The notes beneath the pieces were generated by a model. It ran no database searches and was not told where the DNA came from. It worked only from the letters and a program-made list of their open reading frames with translations. Below are positions 15,172 to 24,050 of a DNA stretch of 36,058 nucleotides, one piece after another (within the stretch, counting starts at the first letter, position 1; every line of letters begins with the position of its first letter). A program made the translations under genes and the position numbers. This DNA comes from an uncultured Oscillospiraceae bacterium (GTDB taxonomy: Bacteria; Bacillota; Clostridia; Oscillospirales; Ruminococcaceae). The DNA lies in NCBI GenBank assembly GCA_934446455.1, contig CAKSEE010000029.1:1-36058 (forward strand), written 5' to 3'.

Positions 15172-16203
15172 TTATTTCAAAAAGTTCAGGAAGTCAAGGT
15201 GATAAAATAGCCTGAACAGATACGTTTCATCTATTGTAGCTTCGTTCAGGAACAAAACGTTCCCTCCCGTGAGCGTGATAAGCATTCTCACAAAAAGGCA
15301 CGCCACAAACACCGCGACAGCGCCCTCCAGCGCGCCCAGAACTGCGCCTGCAGCAGAGTTGAACCCGCCAAGCACAGGTATCTTGTTGACGAATTTGAGC
15401 AGTGAAGCCACTATGCCAAGCACCGTGCACACAGCCGCAAATATTACAACAAACGCGACGTTGCGCATTATCATCACGAAACACGGCTCGATGATGCCGC
15501 CTATTACCGCGTCCCTCGCCGAAGCCGATGTGTCGAGCATGACAAGCACCACAGAGCGCAGCGCGTCAGCGCTGCCGTTTGATATAGCCGCAGCCGTATC
15601 CCCGAATATTATCGGCAGAGCCTCGCCCACCTGCGTTGTGAACTGCGTGAAAGGCTCCAGCAGCTCGGACTCCTGCGCGTTTACCGCAAGGTACTGCGCC
15701 ACCGCCATTTTGCCAAGTCCGTACTTTTCAATATCCGCGCGCGTGAACTCCGCCGTCTTTGCGCTCACGTCAGAAAAATCAGTGTCCTGCGCTATGCCGA
15801 AGCGCGAAAGGTCCGCCTGCGCTATGCCCGTTGCGCTCAGGTCAAGCGAGGAGAGGTCTACTATAGCCTTGCCCGTGCCGCCGTAATCAGGCGCGACGTC
15901 GCGCGCGGGCGTACCCGAAACGAGCACCGCACCGTAATCAAGCGCCTCTATGCCGCCAAGCGAAATCTCCTCCATAGCGTCGCCAAGCTGCTTGTCGACC
16001 GCCTGCTCGAGCTTCTCCTCCACAAGCGATTTATAGAGCGAGCGCGTTACAGGCTCGCTGAACGTCATTGCACATATAAACGCCGCCACTACCGCAACAG
16101 CGCTCACCACTGCGCTCGCGAAGCCCTTTTTAAGCCCCGCGAACAGCATTCCTATAATAAATGCCGCCGCAATGATGTCATATATAAAGGCATAATTCTC
16201 CAT
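15172..16203 (-). CDS. CvpA-family membrane protein with a large internal domain
   Basis: 343 residues. The N-terminal part (about 1-55, with YDIIAAAFIIGMLFAGLKKG) and the C-terminal helices (about 240-310) match the CvpA/colicin V production layout of hydrophobic segments with a glycine-rich start. Between them lies a long soluble region of about 170 residues (about 65-235) that ordinary CvpA proteins of 160-180 residues lack, making this about twice the usual length. Its function is unknown; in many Firmicutes CvpA-like proteins are linked to envelope homeostasis. It is 22 bp after the DUF5711 gene and 23 bp before the ClpE-like gene. Confidence 0.7.
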   Translation of the reverse strand: MENYAFIYDIIAAAFIIGMLFAGLKKGFASAVVSAVAVVAAFICAMTFSEPVTRSLYKSLVEEKLEQAVDKQLGDAMEEISLGGIEALDYGAVLVSGTPARDVAPDYGGTGKAIVDLSSLDLSATGIAQADLSRFGIAQDTDFSDVSAKTAEFTRADIEKYGLGKMAVAQYLAVNAQESELLEPFTQFTTQVGEALPIIFGDTAAAISNGSADALRSVVLVMLDTSASARDAVIGGIIEPCFVMIMRNVAFVVIFAAVCTVLGIVASLLKFVNKIPVLGGFNSAAGAVLGALEGAVAVFVACLFVRMLITLTGGNVLFLNEATIDETYLFRLFYHLDFLNFLK

Positions 16204-16225
16204 AATACTCCTTTCGGAACGCCTG

Positions 16226-17350
16226 TCAGAGCACCTGCTTCTGTACGGTGTTGTAGCCCAGCAGATAAGCGCTGCCGCCCTCTATCATCATGTCGGAATA
16301 CACGTCGTCAAGCACATACTCCTTTGTAAGCTCAAGCTTGTCGTCATACGCCCTGAGCGTATTTCCCGACAGTACGTAGAGCGCGTTTGCGCTCACGGCA
16401 TACGCCGAGGCGCTTTCAACGCCGAGAGTGTACTGCGCTTCCAGCAGCTCGTTATACGCTACCGCAGCAAATGCGTTTGAAGCGGAATCGTTGAACACAA
16501 GCACGCGCAGCTTATCCGCGCGCGGAATATCGGCTACGCTGCCCGCAAATCCGCCCGAAGCCTTAACATCTCCGGTCAGCGGGTCAAGCAGCGTGTGGCC
16601 GTCTGCGCCGACTATGTACAGCCCGTCGGCGCATAGCTGCGCGGAATATGTAACGCCCGCCGCAAGCTGCGTTTCCCACAGAAAGCTCTCCGTAGACGCG
16701 TTTATATCAAGCCTTGCCGCGCTGAAGATAAGCTCGCCGTCGCGCTCGTCCATAAGCGTCAGAAACACGCCTGTTTCATCATCGGTAAAGCACACCTGCA
16801 TTATCTTCTTATCCGGCGAATAGTAGCGGAATATCTGCTTGCCCTCGCCGTTGAGCACATACAGGCAGTTGGAATACCGCGCGGACGTGGTTACATAAGC
16901 GCATCGCTCATTCGTTCCCACCTGCCCGAAAACTATCGTATCGTCAGCAGCGGCAGAATATACCTCCGCCGTGCGGGAAAATACCTTTATCCCCTTGCCG
17001 CTCCTGTCATAGACCATAACGCGTTTTGCATTTGAGGACGCCGCGGGGTTCTGAAGCCCGTGCTGTATCCCCGCAATATTCGCTCCGCTTGAATTATAGG
17101 TGTAGATGTAGGTGTCCGTAAGCAGGCAGATGTTCTCGCCGAGCTCGTACAGCCCGTAGCCCGCGCTGCCGGGAAGCTCCACGGGAAACGTGCCGCTGTC
17201 CGTTTCAAGCGCTGCGTCCTTGAGCGGGGCAAGAATCTTACCCCAGTTTGAAGCCACAAGAATAAGCGCCAGCGCCAGCAGTATTACAAGCGCCGCGCCA
17301 AGGCGGAAGCCCCTGCTTTTCCCTGCCTCTTTTTTCGGACTATTATTCAT
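16226..17350 (-). CDS. DUF5711-type membrane-anchored beta-propeller-like protein
   Basis: 374 residues: a basic N-terminus, one transmembrane segment (about 17-35), then an extracellular domain of repeated beta-strand-rich blocks with Tyr/Gly/Asp-turn patterns (for example ICLLTDTYIYTYNSSG, CLYVLNGEGKQIFRYY, LYIVGADGHTLLDPLTG), as in propeller-like proteins of the DUF5711 family. The function is not known. The ATG at 17350 has AAAGGAG 12 bases upstream, a long spacing, and overlaps a promoter-like -10 box. It sits between truA and the CvpA-like gene. Confidence 0.72.
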   Translation of the reverse strand: MNNSPKKEAGKSRGFRLGAALVILLALALILVASNWGKILAPLKDAALETDSGTFPVELPGSAGYGLYELGENICLLTDTYIYTYNSSGANIAGIQHGLQNPAASSNAKRVMVYDRSGKGIKVFSRTAEVYSAAADDTIVFGQVGTNERCAYVTTSARYSNCLYVLNGEGKQIFRYYSPDKKIMQVCFTDDETGVFLTLMDERDGELIFSAARLDINASTESFLWETQLAAGVTYSAQLCADGLYIVGADGHTLLDPLTGDVKASGGFAGSVADIPRADKLRVLVFNDSASNAFAAVAYNELLEAQYTLGVESASAYAVSANALYVLSGNTLRAYDDKLELTKEYVLDDVYSDMMIEGGSAYLLGYNTVQKQVL

Positions 17351-17377
17351 TATAGCACCATACTCCTTTCAAGTCAA
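17349..17377 (-). promoter_or_regulatory. Possible internal promoter overlapping the DUF5711 start
   Basis: On the minus strand TTGACT (17377-17372), 17-bp spacer, TATAAT (17354-17349). The -10 box contains the A and T of the ATG start, so a transcript from here would begin inside the gene and serve mainly the CvpA, ClpE-like and SDR genes. May be fortuitous. Confidence 0.4.
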
Positions 17378-17399
17378 GCCCGCAGCGGTAATTACCTGC

Positions 17400-18143
17400 T
17401 CAGTAGCGCACCTCGCTCAGGTAAAGTCCCTCGGGCGGGAGCGTTACCCCCGCAAACGACCTGTCCCCCGTTTCAAGCGCCCGCAGGATATCCTGCTGCG
17501 ACAGCTTCCCCTCGCTTATATAAATGAGCGTCCCCGCGATTATCCTCACCATGTTGTAGAGAAACCCGCTGCCGCTCACTCTTATCTCGCACAGCCCGTC
17601 GCGCTCCGTTACGGTAATGCCGTACACCGTGCGCACCGTAGTGCTTACGCGCGCCTTTCCCTCCGCGCGGCAGAACGCCGCGAAGTCGTGTTCGCCCGTT
17701 AAAAGCGCCGCCGCGGCGCGCATTTTCTCAATGTCAAGCGGGTACGGGTAGTGGAACGCAAGCTGCTGCATGAAAACATCGCGCTGCGGCTTGTTGTTTA
17801 TGACATAGACGTACTCCTTGCCCTGCGTGTCGTAGCGCGCGTGGAAGCCCTCGGGCGCGTCCTCGCAGGAAAGCACGGCAATATCGGGCGGCAGGAGCGT
17901 ATTCATGCCGCGCACAAAGCCATCGCATGGAATGCGGCTTTCCACCCTCACGTTAAAGCAGAAGCGCCGCGCGTGCACGCCCGCGTCCGTGCGCGAGCAG
18001 CCATAGATAACGGGCGGCGGCGTTTTAAGGAGCTTCCCTATCGCGCGCTCTACCGTTTCCTGCACGGTAACGGCGTTGCCCTGCCGCTGAAAGCCGTGGT
18101 ATGCAGCGCCGTTGTATGCTATGAATACCTTAAGATTCCTCAT
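17400..18143 (-). CDS. truA: tRNA pseudouridine(38-40) synthase
   Basis: Converts uridines 38-40 of the tRNA anticodon stem-loop to pseudouridine. 247 residues, standard length. The catalytic aspartate lies in SRTDAGVHARR (Asp53), and the N-terminal IAYNGAAYHGFQRQ is the family start signature; the C-terminal half has GSGFLYNMVRIIAGTL. It follows ecfT by 10 bp. truA next to the ecfA-ecfT genes is a classical Firmicutes arrangement. Confidence 0.96.
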   Translation of the reverse strand: MRNLKVFIAYNGAAYHGFQRQGNAVTVQETVERAIGKLLKTPPPVIYGCSRTDAGVHARRFCFNVRVESRIPCDGFVRGMNTLLPPDIAVLSCEDAPEGFHARYDTQGKEYVYVINNKPQRDVFMQQLAFHYPYPLDIEKMRAAAALLTGEHDFAAFCRAEGKARVSTTVRTVYGITVTERDGLCEIRVSGSGFLYNMVRIIAGTLIYISEGKLSQQDILRALETGDRSFAGVTLPPEGLYLSEVRY

Positions 18144-18153
18144 GTCAGCGCTC

Positions 18154-18966
18154 CTATGGCAGCATGGGCAGGCAGTTTATCGCTATAACGGCGCCTAAAA
18201 GCCCCAGCATTACAGCGCACGCCACCCAGTCGCGCGGCGCCGTGTGAAGCTGCCGCAGGCGCGTTCTGCCCTCGCCGCCGTGATAACAGCGGCATTCCAT
18301 AGCCGTGGCAAGCTCGTTGGCGCGCTTGAACGCCGACACAAAAAGCGGTATCAGCACAGGCACAAGCGATTTTGCCTTTCTAAGCAGCCCACCGCTGTCA
18401 AGCTCTGCGCCGCGCGCTTTCTGCGCGGACATTATCTTGTCCGTTTCCTCGACCAGCGTCGGGATAAAGCGCAGCGCTATCGTCATCATCATGGACAGCT
18501 CATGCACGGGGAAATGCAGCTTTTTAAGCGGACTCAGCAGCCGCTCTATAGCGTCCGTCAGCATTATGGGCGATGTGGTGTAGGTAAGCAGCGACATACC
18601 GATGATAAGCGCCATTACCCTCACCAGCATAAACACCGCCATTTTTATTCCCTCGGGGTAAACCGAGATTATCCACCACTCAAAAAGCGGCGTTTCCCCC
18701 TTGATGAACAGCACGTTAAGCACGCCCGTAAACACCATGAGCGGAACTATGGGCTTTATGCTCTTTAGTATCATGATGAGCTTTATCCCCGCGAGGATAT
18801 AGCAAACCACCATGAAAAGCAGCCCTGCAAGAAGCCCCGTGTAGCTCTGCGCGGTGAACAGCGCCACAAGGTACACGATATCAAGCAGCAGCTTAACGCG
18901 GCTGTCCAGCCTGTGTATAACAGAATTTCCCGGGAAATACTGTCCTATAGTTATATCCTTTATCAT
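18154..18966 (-). CDS. ecfT: Energy-coupling factor transporter membrane subunit
   Basis: 270 residues with about 5-6 transmembrane segments. It couples the ATPases to the substrate-binding S-components of group II ECF vitamin/metal importers. The coupling-helix region shows the family's Ala-Arg-Gly signatures: QKARGAELDSGG (about 182-193) and ELATAMECRCYHGGEGR (about 217-233). The start IGQYFPGNSVIHRLDSR is typical. It is 18 bp after the fused ATPase gene and 10 bp before truA. No S-component gene lies in the window, so the substrate is undetermined; it probably serves several S-components. Confidence 0.95.
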   Translation of the reverse strand: MIKDITIGQYFPGNSVIHRLDSRVKLLLDIVYLVALFTAQSYTGLLAGLLFMVVCYILAGIKLIMILKSIKPIVPLMVFTGVLNVLFIKGETPLFEWWIISVYPEGIKMAVFMLVRVMALIIGMSLLTYTTSPIMLTDAIERLLSPLKKLHFPVHELSMMMTIALRFIPTLVEETDKIMSAQKARGAELDSGGLLRKAKSLVPVLIPLFVSAFKRANELATAMECRCYHGGEGRTRLRQLHTAPRDWVACAVMLGLLGAVIAINCLPMLP

Positions 18967-18984
18967 TTCTGTCCCTTTGTCGTT

Positions 18985-20745
18985 CTACCCGTTGATCAAC
19001 TTTTCAAGCCTCTGCGCGGCGCGGGCGGTCGTATATATGTCGTCGCCGATATCCGTGCCCATACGCTTCATCATGTGAGCCATGCGCGTTATCTGCGGCA
19101 CGTCAAGCCCTATGTCTGCAAGCTCCTGCGTCCGCGCGAACACCCTGTCGGGCGTATCGTAGCAGAACACCCGCCCCCTGTTCATTACAAGCACCTTTGT
19201 CGCAAACCGCACGATATCCTCCATGGAATGCGACACCAGCAGCACGGTCTTTCCCGATTCGCGGTGATAACGCTGAATCTGCGCGAGTATCTTCTCCCTG
19301 CCGCGCGGGTCTAAGCCTGCGGCAGGCTCGTCGAGGATAAGCACGGCAGGGTCCATTGCAAGCACCCCCGCGAGCGCTACCCTGCGCTGCTGTCCGCCCG
19401 AAAGCTCAAACGGGGAGCGCTCGAGCAGGTGCGTTATGTCCATGCTCTTTGCGGCGCTGCGCACACGCTCGTTTATCTCGTCCTCAGACAGCCCCATGTT
19501 GCGCGGACCGTAGGCTATGTCCTTTGCAACGGTTTCCTCAAACAGCTGGTGCTCGGAATACTGGAACACCATGCCCACCTTAAAACGCACCTCGCGTATG
19601 TTCACGCCCTTGTCCCAGATGTTTACGCCGTCCGCGAAAACCTCGCCGGAGGTTGGCTTTATAAGCCCGTTAAGGTGCTGTATAAGCGTTGACTTGCCGC
19701 TGCCCGTGTGGCCGATTATGCCGACAAGCTCGCCCTTTGCAACGCTGAGCGAAACGCCGTCAACCGCCGCTTTTTCAAACGGCGTGCCAATGCTGTATTT
19801 GTAAACAAGGTCCTTAACCTCGACCGCAGGCGTGCCCTCCGCCTGCTTTTCCTCCGCAGGAGCGGTCTGCGGCTCGGGCGGCAGGCTTTTTCCATTTGTA
19901 AGGGCGCACAGCGCCTGCGCGCATTCCTCCTCGCCGATTATCTCCTGCGAAATATCTATGCCGTCGCTGCGGAGCATGGAGCACAGCTCTGTCACCTGCG
20001 GCACGTCAAGTCCTACGGCGCGCAGGCGCTCCACCTGCGAAAACACTCTTTTAGGCACGTCGTCCATGATTATCCCGCCGCCATCCATAACCACAACGCG
20101 GTCTGCCTGCGCCGCCTCGTCCATGTAGTGCGTGATGAACACTACCGTTATGCCCTTGTCGCGGTTCAGGTGCTTTACGGTTTTCATTACCTCGCGCCTG
20201 CCGCGCGGGTCAAGCATGGCAGTGGGCTCGTCCATCACGATACAGCGCGGCTGCATGGCAATAACGCCCGCAATGGCAACACGCTGCTTCTGCCCGCCGG
20301 AAAGCTGGTGCGGCGCGTGCTCGCGGAACTCGTACATATCCACCTGCCGCAGCGCGTCATCAACGCGCTTTCGTATCTCCTCGGGCGGTACGCCGAGATT
20401 CTCGGGCGCGAACGCCACGTCCTCCTCGACAATTGTTGCGACAAGCTGATTGTCGGGGTTCTGGAACACCATGCCGACGTTGCTTCTTATATCGTACAGC
20501 CTGTCCTCGTCCGCAGTGTCCATGCCGCAGACCGTCACCCTGCCCGACGTTGGCGTAAGTATGGCGTTGAGGTGCTTGGCAAGCGTTGATTTTCCGCAGC
20601 CGTTATGCCCCAGCACCGCCACAAACTGCCCCTCGGGAACGGAAAGCGACACGTTGTCGAGAACGCGCGTCCTGCCGCTCTCGTTGCCCTCGTCGTCGTA
20701 GCTTATATAGTCAAAGGAAAGATTTTCTACTTCTATTATGTTCAA
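18985..20745 (-). CDS. Fused EcfA1-EcfA2 ATPase of the ECF transporter
   Basis: One 586-residue polypeptide with two complete ABC ATPase domains; in most Firmicutes these are two genes. Domain 1: Walker A GHNGCGKS (46-53), signature LSGGQ (148-152), Walker B VMDEP (170-174), switch His in FITHYMDE. Domain 2: Walker A GHTGSGKS (345-352), LSGGQ (448-452), Walker B LILDEP (469-474), switch His in LVSHSMED. The halves resemble EcfA1 and EcfA2 respectively and are joined by a Pro/Glu/Ala-rich linker (about 285-307). Each has the Q-helix-like VFQNPDNQ / VFQYSEHQ typical of ECF ATPases. The start is a TTG at 20745 preceded by GAGGAT; no ATG is available near the conserved start. Downstream partner ecfT follows after 18 bp. 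Confidence 0.94.
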   Translation of the reverse strand: MNIIEVENLSFDYISYDDEGNESGRTRVLDNVSLSVPEGQFVAVLGHNGCGKSTLAKHLNAILTPTSGRVTVCGMDTADEDRLYDIRSNVGMVFQNPDNQLVATIVEEDVAFAPENLGVPPEEIRKRVDDALRQVDMYEFREHAPHQLSGGQKQRVAIAGVIAMQPRCIVMDEPTAMLDPRGRREVMKTVKHLNRDKGITVVFITHYMDEAAQADRVVVMDGGGIIMDDVPKRVFSQVERLRAVGLDVPQVTELCSMLRSDGIDISQEIIGEEECAQALCALTNGKSLPPEPQTAPAEEKQAEGTPAVEVKDLVYKYSIGTPFEKAAVDGVSLSVAKGELVGIIGHTGSGKSTLIQHLNGLIKPTSGEVFADGVNIWDKGVNIREVRFKVGMVFQYSEHQLFEETVAKDIAYGPRNMGLSEDEINERVRSAAKSMDITHLLERSPFELSGGQQRRVALAGVLAMDPAVLILDEPAAGLDPRGREKILAQIQRYHRESGKTVLLVSHSMEDIVRFATKVLVMNRGRVFCYDTPDRVFARTQELADIGLDVPQITRMAHMMKRMGTDIGDDIYTTARAAQRLEKLING

Positions 20746-20778
20746 GTTCTTTTATCCTCACACATTTTCATGGAAATT

Positions 20779-21645
20779 TCACCCAAAGCGCACTATAGCC
20801 GTGCTTCCGCAGGGCAGCGCAAGACCCGTCTGCTTTACGGGCAGCCCTATCTCCTGCGAATCCACCATGATATCAAAGCGCGCGCCTACAGTCATGCGCA
20901 GCAGGTACTCCATTACCGAAGCCGAAAGCCCCGTGGTATAGCTGTTGAGCAACACGAAAAGCGGCTTGTCCGACAGAAGCTCCGTCACGGACGTCATAAG
21001 CCCGTAAATGCTGTCCTCAAGCTTCCACATCTCGCCGTTAGTGCCGCGCCCGTAGCTCGGCGGGTCGAGGATTATGCCGTCGTAACGCGTACCGCGCCGT
21101 ATCTCCCGACCGATGAACTTTACCGCGTCGTCCACTATCCAGCGTATGGGGCGGTCAGAAAGCCCCGAAAGCTTGGCGTTGGTGCGCGCCCAGTCCACCA
21201 TGCCCTTAACTGCGTCGCAATGGCACACCGAAGCGCCCGCAGCCGCGCACGCAAGGGTCGCTCCCCCCGTATACGCAAACAGGTTAAGCACGTTTATCGG
21301 ACGCCCCGCGCCGCGTATAAGCCCCGCGCAGTAGTCCCAGTTCACCGCCTGCTCGGGGAAAAGCCCCGTGTGCTTGAAGCCCGTGGGCTTTACCATGAAC
21401 GTAAGCTCCCCGTACTTTATCTGCCAGCTTTCGGGGAGCTTTCTGCGGTAGTCCCACGCGCCCCCGCCCGAGGACGAGCGGATATACCGCGCATGGGCGC
21501 TCCCCCACTCGGGCGCTGTGCCGCTGCATTTCCATATTATCTGCGGGTCGGGGCGGATAAGCGTAACGTCCCCCCAGCGCTCAAGGCGCTCCCCGTCTGA
21601 TGTGTCTATAAGGCAGTAGTCCTGCCATTTGTCGGATAATCTCAT
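20779..21645 (-). CDS. Class I SAM-dependent methyltransferase, RlmI/RlmK-like
   Basis: 288 residues. SAM-binding motif I NLFAYTGGAT is at about 121-130, an acidic motif II near CHCDAVKGMVDWA (about 141-153), and the catalytic-type motif IV LDPPSYGRG is at about 193-201. This combination is found in COG1092 proteins, many of which methylate C5 of cytosine in 23S rRNA, though the PUA domain and a catalytic Cys of such enzymes are not evident. The exact target is unknown. It is 25 bp downstream of the GyrI-like gene and 33 bp upstream of the ATPase gene. Confidence 0.85.
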   Translation of the reverse strand: MRLSDKWQDYCLIDTSDGERLERWGDVTLIRPDPQIIWKCSGTAPEWGSAHARYIRSSSGGGAWDYRRKLPESWQIKYGELTFMVKPTGFKHTGLFPEQAVNWDYCAGLIRGAGRPINVLNLFAYTGGATLACAAAGASVCHCDAVKGMVDWARTNAKLSGLSDRPIRWIVDDAVKFIGREIRRGTRYDGIILDPPSYGRGTNGEMWKLEDSIYGLMTSVTELLSDKPLFVLLNSYTTGLSASVMEYLLRMTVGARFDIMVDSQEIGLPVKQTGLALPCGSTAIVRFG

Positions 21646-21670
21646 TTCTCTGTCCTCTGTTCTTTTGCGC

Positions 21671-22303
21671 TCACATGGGCTTTATCGGGTGCCGAACGAC
21701 TGTTTTAAGGTTTTCGGGCGCGCATCTGCGCGGGTCTGAAAGATATATTTCGTGGTGCATACGGCTTTGCGTGATATCTGCGGCATAGCCGTTCAGCGCG
21801 GCGTAGTCGTGCATTGCGGCAATAGTCGCAGGCTCGTCGTCGTAGCTGCCCGTGTGCATACACTGCACGCACAGCCCCTCGCTGTAGGTGAAGAACTCCA
21901 ACTTTGAAAAGTCCGCCTTTTTCTTCAGCGCAGCCTCGGCTACAGCCCACTCAAAGTCGCTGCGCGTAACAAAATCGGGCAGACGAATCACAGAAATAAA
22001 GTTAAACGTCTCTTTATGCGAGAAATCCACCCCGCTCACTCCGTCCTGCCACCAGAAGCCCTCAAGCGGCGGCACGACATAATCAAAATAGCCGTCTATA
22101 ACATGGCTGCCCTTTTTGCTCATTTTTATCGTGAACGCTATCGGGTACAGCAGCTCGAGCGATTTCTTGTATTCGCCGCCCTCGGCGTTCGGGTCGCCGC
22201 TGCCGCGCACCGCAAGGTAATTCATCTGCGGAACGGTTACGATAGTCGGCTTTTTCGGCGGGAGATAGAACTCCCTGTACTCTTTCTTGTAATCAAACGG
22301 CAT
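21671..22303 (-). CDS. GyrI-like small-molecule-binding domain protein
   Basis: 210 residues from the ATG at 22303 (GGGAGGA just upstream; an open frame reaching 22339 has no ribosome site and would overlap the previous gene). The opening MPFDYKKEYREFYLPPKKPT and the segment MNYLAVRGSGDPN are typical of the stand-alone GyrI-like/SOUL-related proteins of Clostridia, as are the HTGSYDDEPATI and HEIYLSDPRR segments near the end. These proteins have the ligand-binding fold of the BmrR/GyrI family without a DNA-binding domain; some bind or hydrolyse small toxic compounds. The ligand here is unknown. Confidence 0.85.
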   Translation of the reverse strand: MPFDYKKEYREFYLPPKKPTIVTVPQMNYLAVRGSGDPNAEGGEYKKSLELLYPIAFTIKMSKKGSHVIDGYFDYVVPPLEGFWWQDGVSGVDFSHKETFNFISVIRLPDFVTRSDFEWAVAEAALKKKADFSKLEFFTYSEGLCVQCMHTGSYDDEPATIAAMHDYAALNGYAADITQSRMHHEIYLSDPRRCAPENLKTVVRHPIKPM

Positions 22304-22319
22304 TTTATCCTCCCGAGCT

Positions 22320-22679
22320 TCAGAGCTTCTGCCACTCAACGCAGTCGGGCAGCTTCATCTCATGCATGAACTCCACCGCAAGCTGCAAAATCCTCTCCTG
22401 CGGAATTATCTGCGCGCATTCTATCTGATACATCTCGCCGTCAATGTTCACGTCAAGCACGCCGCGCCTTGCCCTGTCGCCCACGGAAACATACGCCGTG
22501 CCGCCCTCGCTCTCAAAATAGTTTACAGAAGCGCCGTCCTCGCAGCAGAGTATCGCAATGCACGGGTAGGTGTCCGTGCCCTCGCCCAGCCAAATCTCGC
22601 CGCACGCGGCGTTGAGCGCCGCCTTAAGCTGTTCTTTATCGTCCGCGGGAAAGCTCCCGTTATTTGCACATACAAGCAT
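22320..22679 (-). CDS. Imm1-like small protein
   Basis: 119 residues, soluble. The C-terminal part (about 78-119, with CAQIIPQERILQLAVEF and LPDCVEWQKL) matches the layout of the Imm1 immunity family: a beta-rich body, then an Ile-Pro/Ser start of a helix, then a terminal Val-x-Trp. Imm1 proteins usually neutralise deaminase-type polymorphic toxins, but here no toxin gene is adjacent: neighbours are glmM (9 bp upstream) and the GyrI-like gene. The start ATG 22679 has AAGGAGAA close by. The family link comes from pattern memory and is moderate; a housekeeping role of a recruited fold is equally possible. Confidence 0.5.
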   Translation of the reverse strand: MLVCANNGSFPADDKEQLKAALNAACGEIWLGEGTDTYPCIAILCCEDGASVNYFESEGGTAYVSVGDRARRGVLDVNIDGEMYQIECAQIIPQERILQLAVEFMHEMKLPDCVEWQKL

Positions 22680-22688
22680 TTTTTCTCC

Positions 22689-24050
22689 TTAAGAAAGGCT
22701 GTTCCTTACCTCGTCCGCAATGGAATCCGCAAGGCGCCTTACAAGCTCCATATCCTTGCCCTCTACCATAACGCGCACCAGCGGCTCAGTGCCGCTCTCG
22801 CGCACGAGAACCCTGCCCTGTGTGCCGAGCTGCGCCTGCGCCTGCGCTATCTTTTCGGTTATGGCGGGGGTCTTATCCCACCTGCCCTTAGCGTGCGCGC
22901 CTATCTTCACGTTTACAAGCAGCTGCGGGTAGTCCGTAATGTCCCCGCAGAGCTGCGAAAGGGTCTTGCCCGTTTCCTGCATTACCTTTATGAGCATTGC
23001 CGCGGTAAGCTGCCCGTCGCCGGTTGTCGCATGGTCGAGCATGATTATGTGCCCCGACTGCTCTCCGCCTATATTATACCCGCCGCGCTGCATTTCTTCC
23101 AGTACGTACCTGTCGCCCACCTTTGCGCAGACAGTTTTCATGCCGTTTTCGCGCATAAAATCGTGGAAGCCGAGGTTGCTCATAACCGTAACGACGGCGG
23201 CGTTGCCTTTGAGAATGCCCTTTTCCTTCATGCGCTTTGCAAGGATAGCGATTATCCTGTCGCCGTCCACAACATTGCCGTTTTCGTCCACCGCAAGGCA
23301 CCTGTCCGCGTCGCCGTCAAACGCGAAGCCCGCAGCCATGCCGCCCTTTTTGACGCACTCGCAAAGCTGCCTTATGTGGGTTGAGCCGCAGTTGTCGTTT
23401 ATATTGGTGCCGTCGGGTTCGTCCGCGATAAACTCGCAGCCGCTGCCCAGATACGCGAACAGCCTGCGCGCGGTCGCCGCAGAGCTGCCGTTGGCGCAGT
23501 CAAAGCAGAAGCGCCTGTCAAGCCCCGCGTAGTCGCCCGTGCCCGCGCAGCCGCGTATGTGCTGTATGTAGTCAGTGCAGGCATTGGCAAGCCTTGTTAT
23601 CCTGCCTACGTCCGTGCCGCTGCAAAGCGGTATCTGCGCGCTCCCATCGAGGATAAGCGACTCTATCTCCTCCTCCACGCTGTCGGGCAGCTTAAAGCCC
23701 TCCGCGGAGAACAGCTTGATGCCGTTGTACTCCACCGTGTTGTGCGAAGCGGATATCATCACGCCCGCGTCCGCGTTGTACGCTCTTACAAGATACGCCA
23801 CCGCAGGGGTAGGCACAACGCCAAGCTGCAGAGCGTTCGCGCCGACGGAGGCAAGCCCTGCGGAAAGCGCCGCTTCAAGTATCTTTGAGGAGATCCTCGT
23901 GTCCATGCCGACAATTATGTTAGGGTGCGCCTTGCCGCTCTCCCTTGTCAGAACGTACGCCGCCGCCCTGCCTATCTCCATTGCGCGCTCGCAGGTAAGC
24001 TCCGTTATAGCAACGCCGCGCGCTCCGTCAGTCCCGAATATCCGTCCCAT
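22689..24050 (-). CDS. glmM: Phosphoglucosamine mutase
   Basis: Interconverts glucosamine-6-phosphate and glucosamine-1-phosphate on the route to UDP-GlcNAc for peptidoglycan. 453 residues. The phosphoserine loop MISASHN is at about 98-104 (catalytic Ser102), the metal-binding motif FAFDGDADR lies at about 239-247, and the phosphate-binding VRESGTEPLVRVM motif is near the C-terminus. The opening GRIFGTDGARG is diagnostic of GlmM. The SASHN loop is followed by Thr where most members have Pro, a small deviation. It is 45 bp downstream of ruvB, in the long operon. Confidence 0.97.
   Translation of the reverse strand: MGRIFGTDGARGVAITELTCERAMEIGRAAAYVLTRESGKAHPNIIVGMDTRISSKILEAALSAGLASVGANALQLGVVPTPAVAYLVRAYNADAGVMISASHNTVEYNGIKLFSAEGFKLPDSVEEEIESLILDGSAQIPLCSGTDVGRITRLANACTDYIQHIRGCAGTGDYAGLDRRFCFDCANGSSAATARRLFAYLGSGCEFIADEPDGTNINDNCGSTHIRQLCECVKKGGMAAGFAFDGDADRCLAVDENGNVVDGDRIIAILAKRMKEKGILKGNAAVVTVMSNLGFHDFMRENGMKTVCAKVGDRYVLEEMQRGGYNIGGEQSGHIIMLDHATTGDGQLTAAMLIKVMQETGKTLSQLCGDITDYPQLLVNVKIGAHAKGRWDKTPAITEKIAQAQAQLGTQGRVLVRESGTEPLVRVMVEGKDMELVRRLADSIADEVRNSLS

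Noticed and set aside
22362..23384. 340-codon frame opposite glmM
   Set aside because: Shadow of glmM, which has all catalytic motifs.
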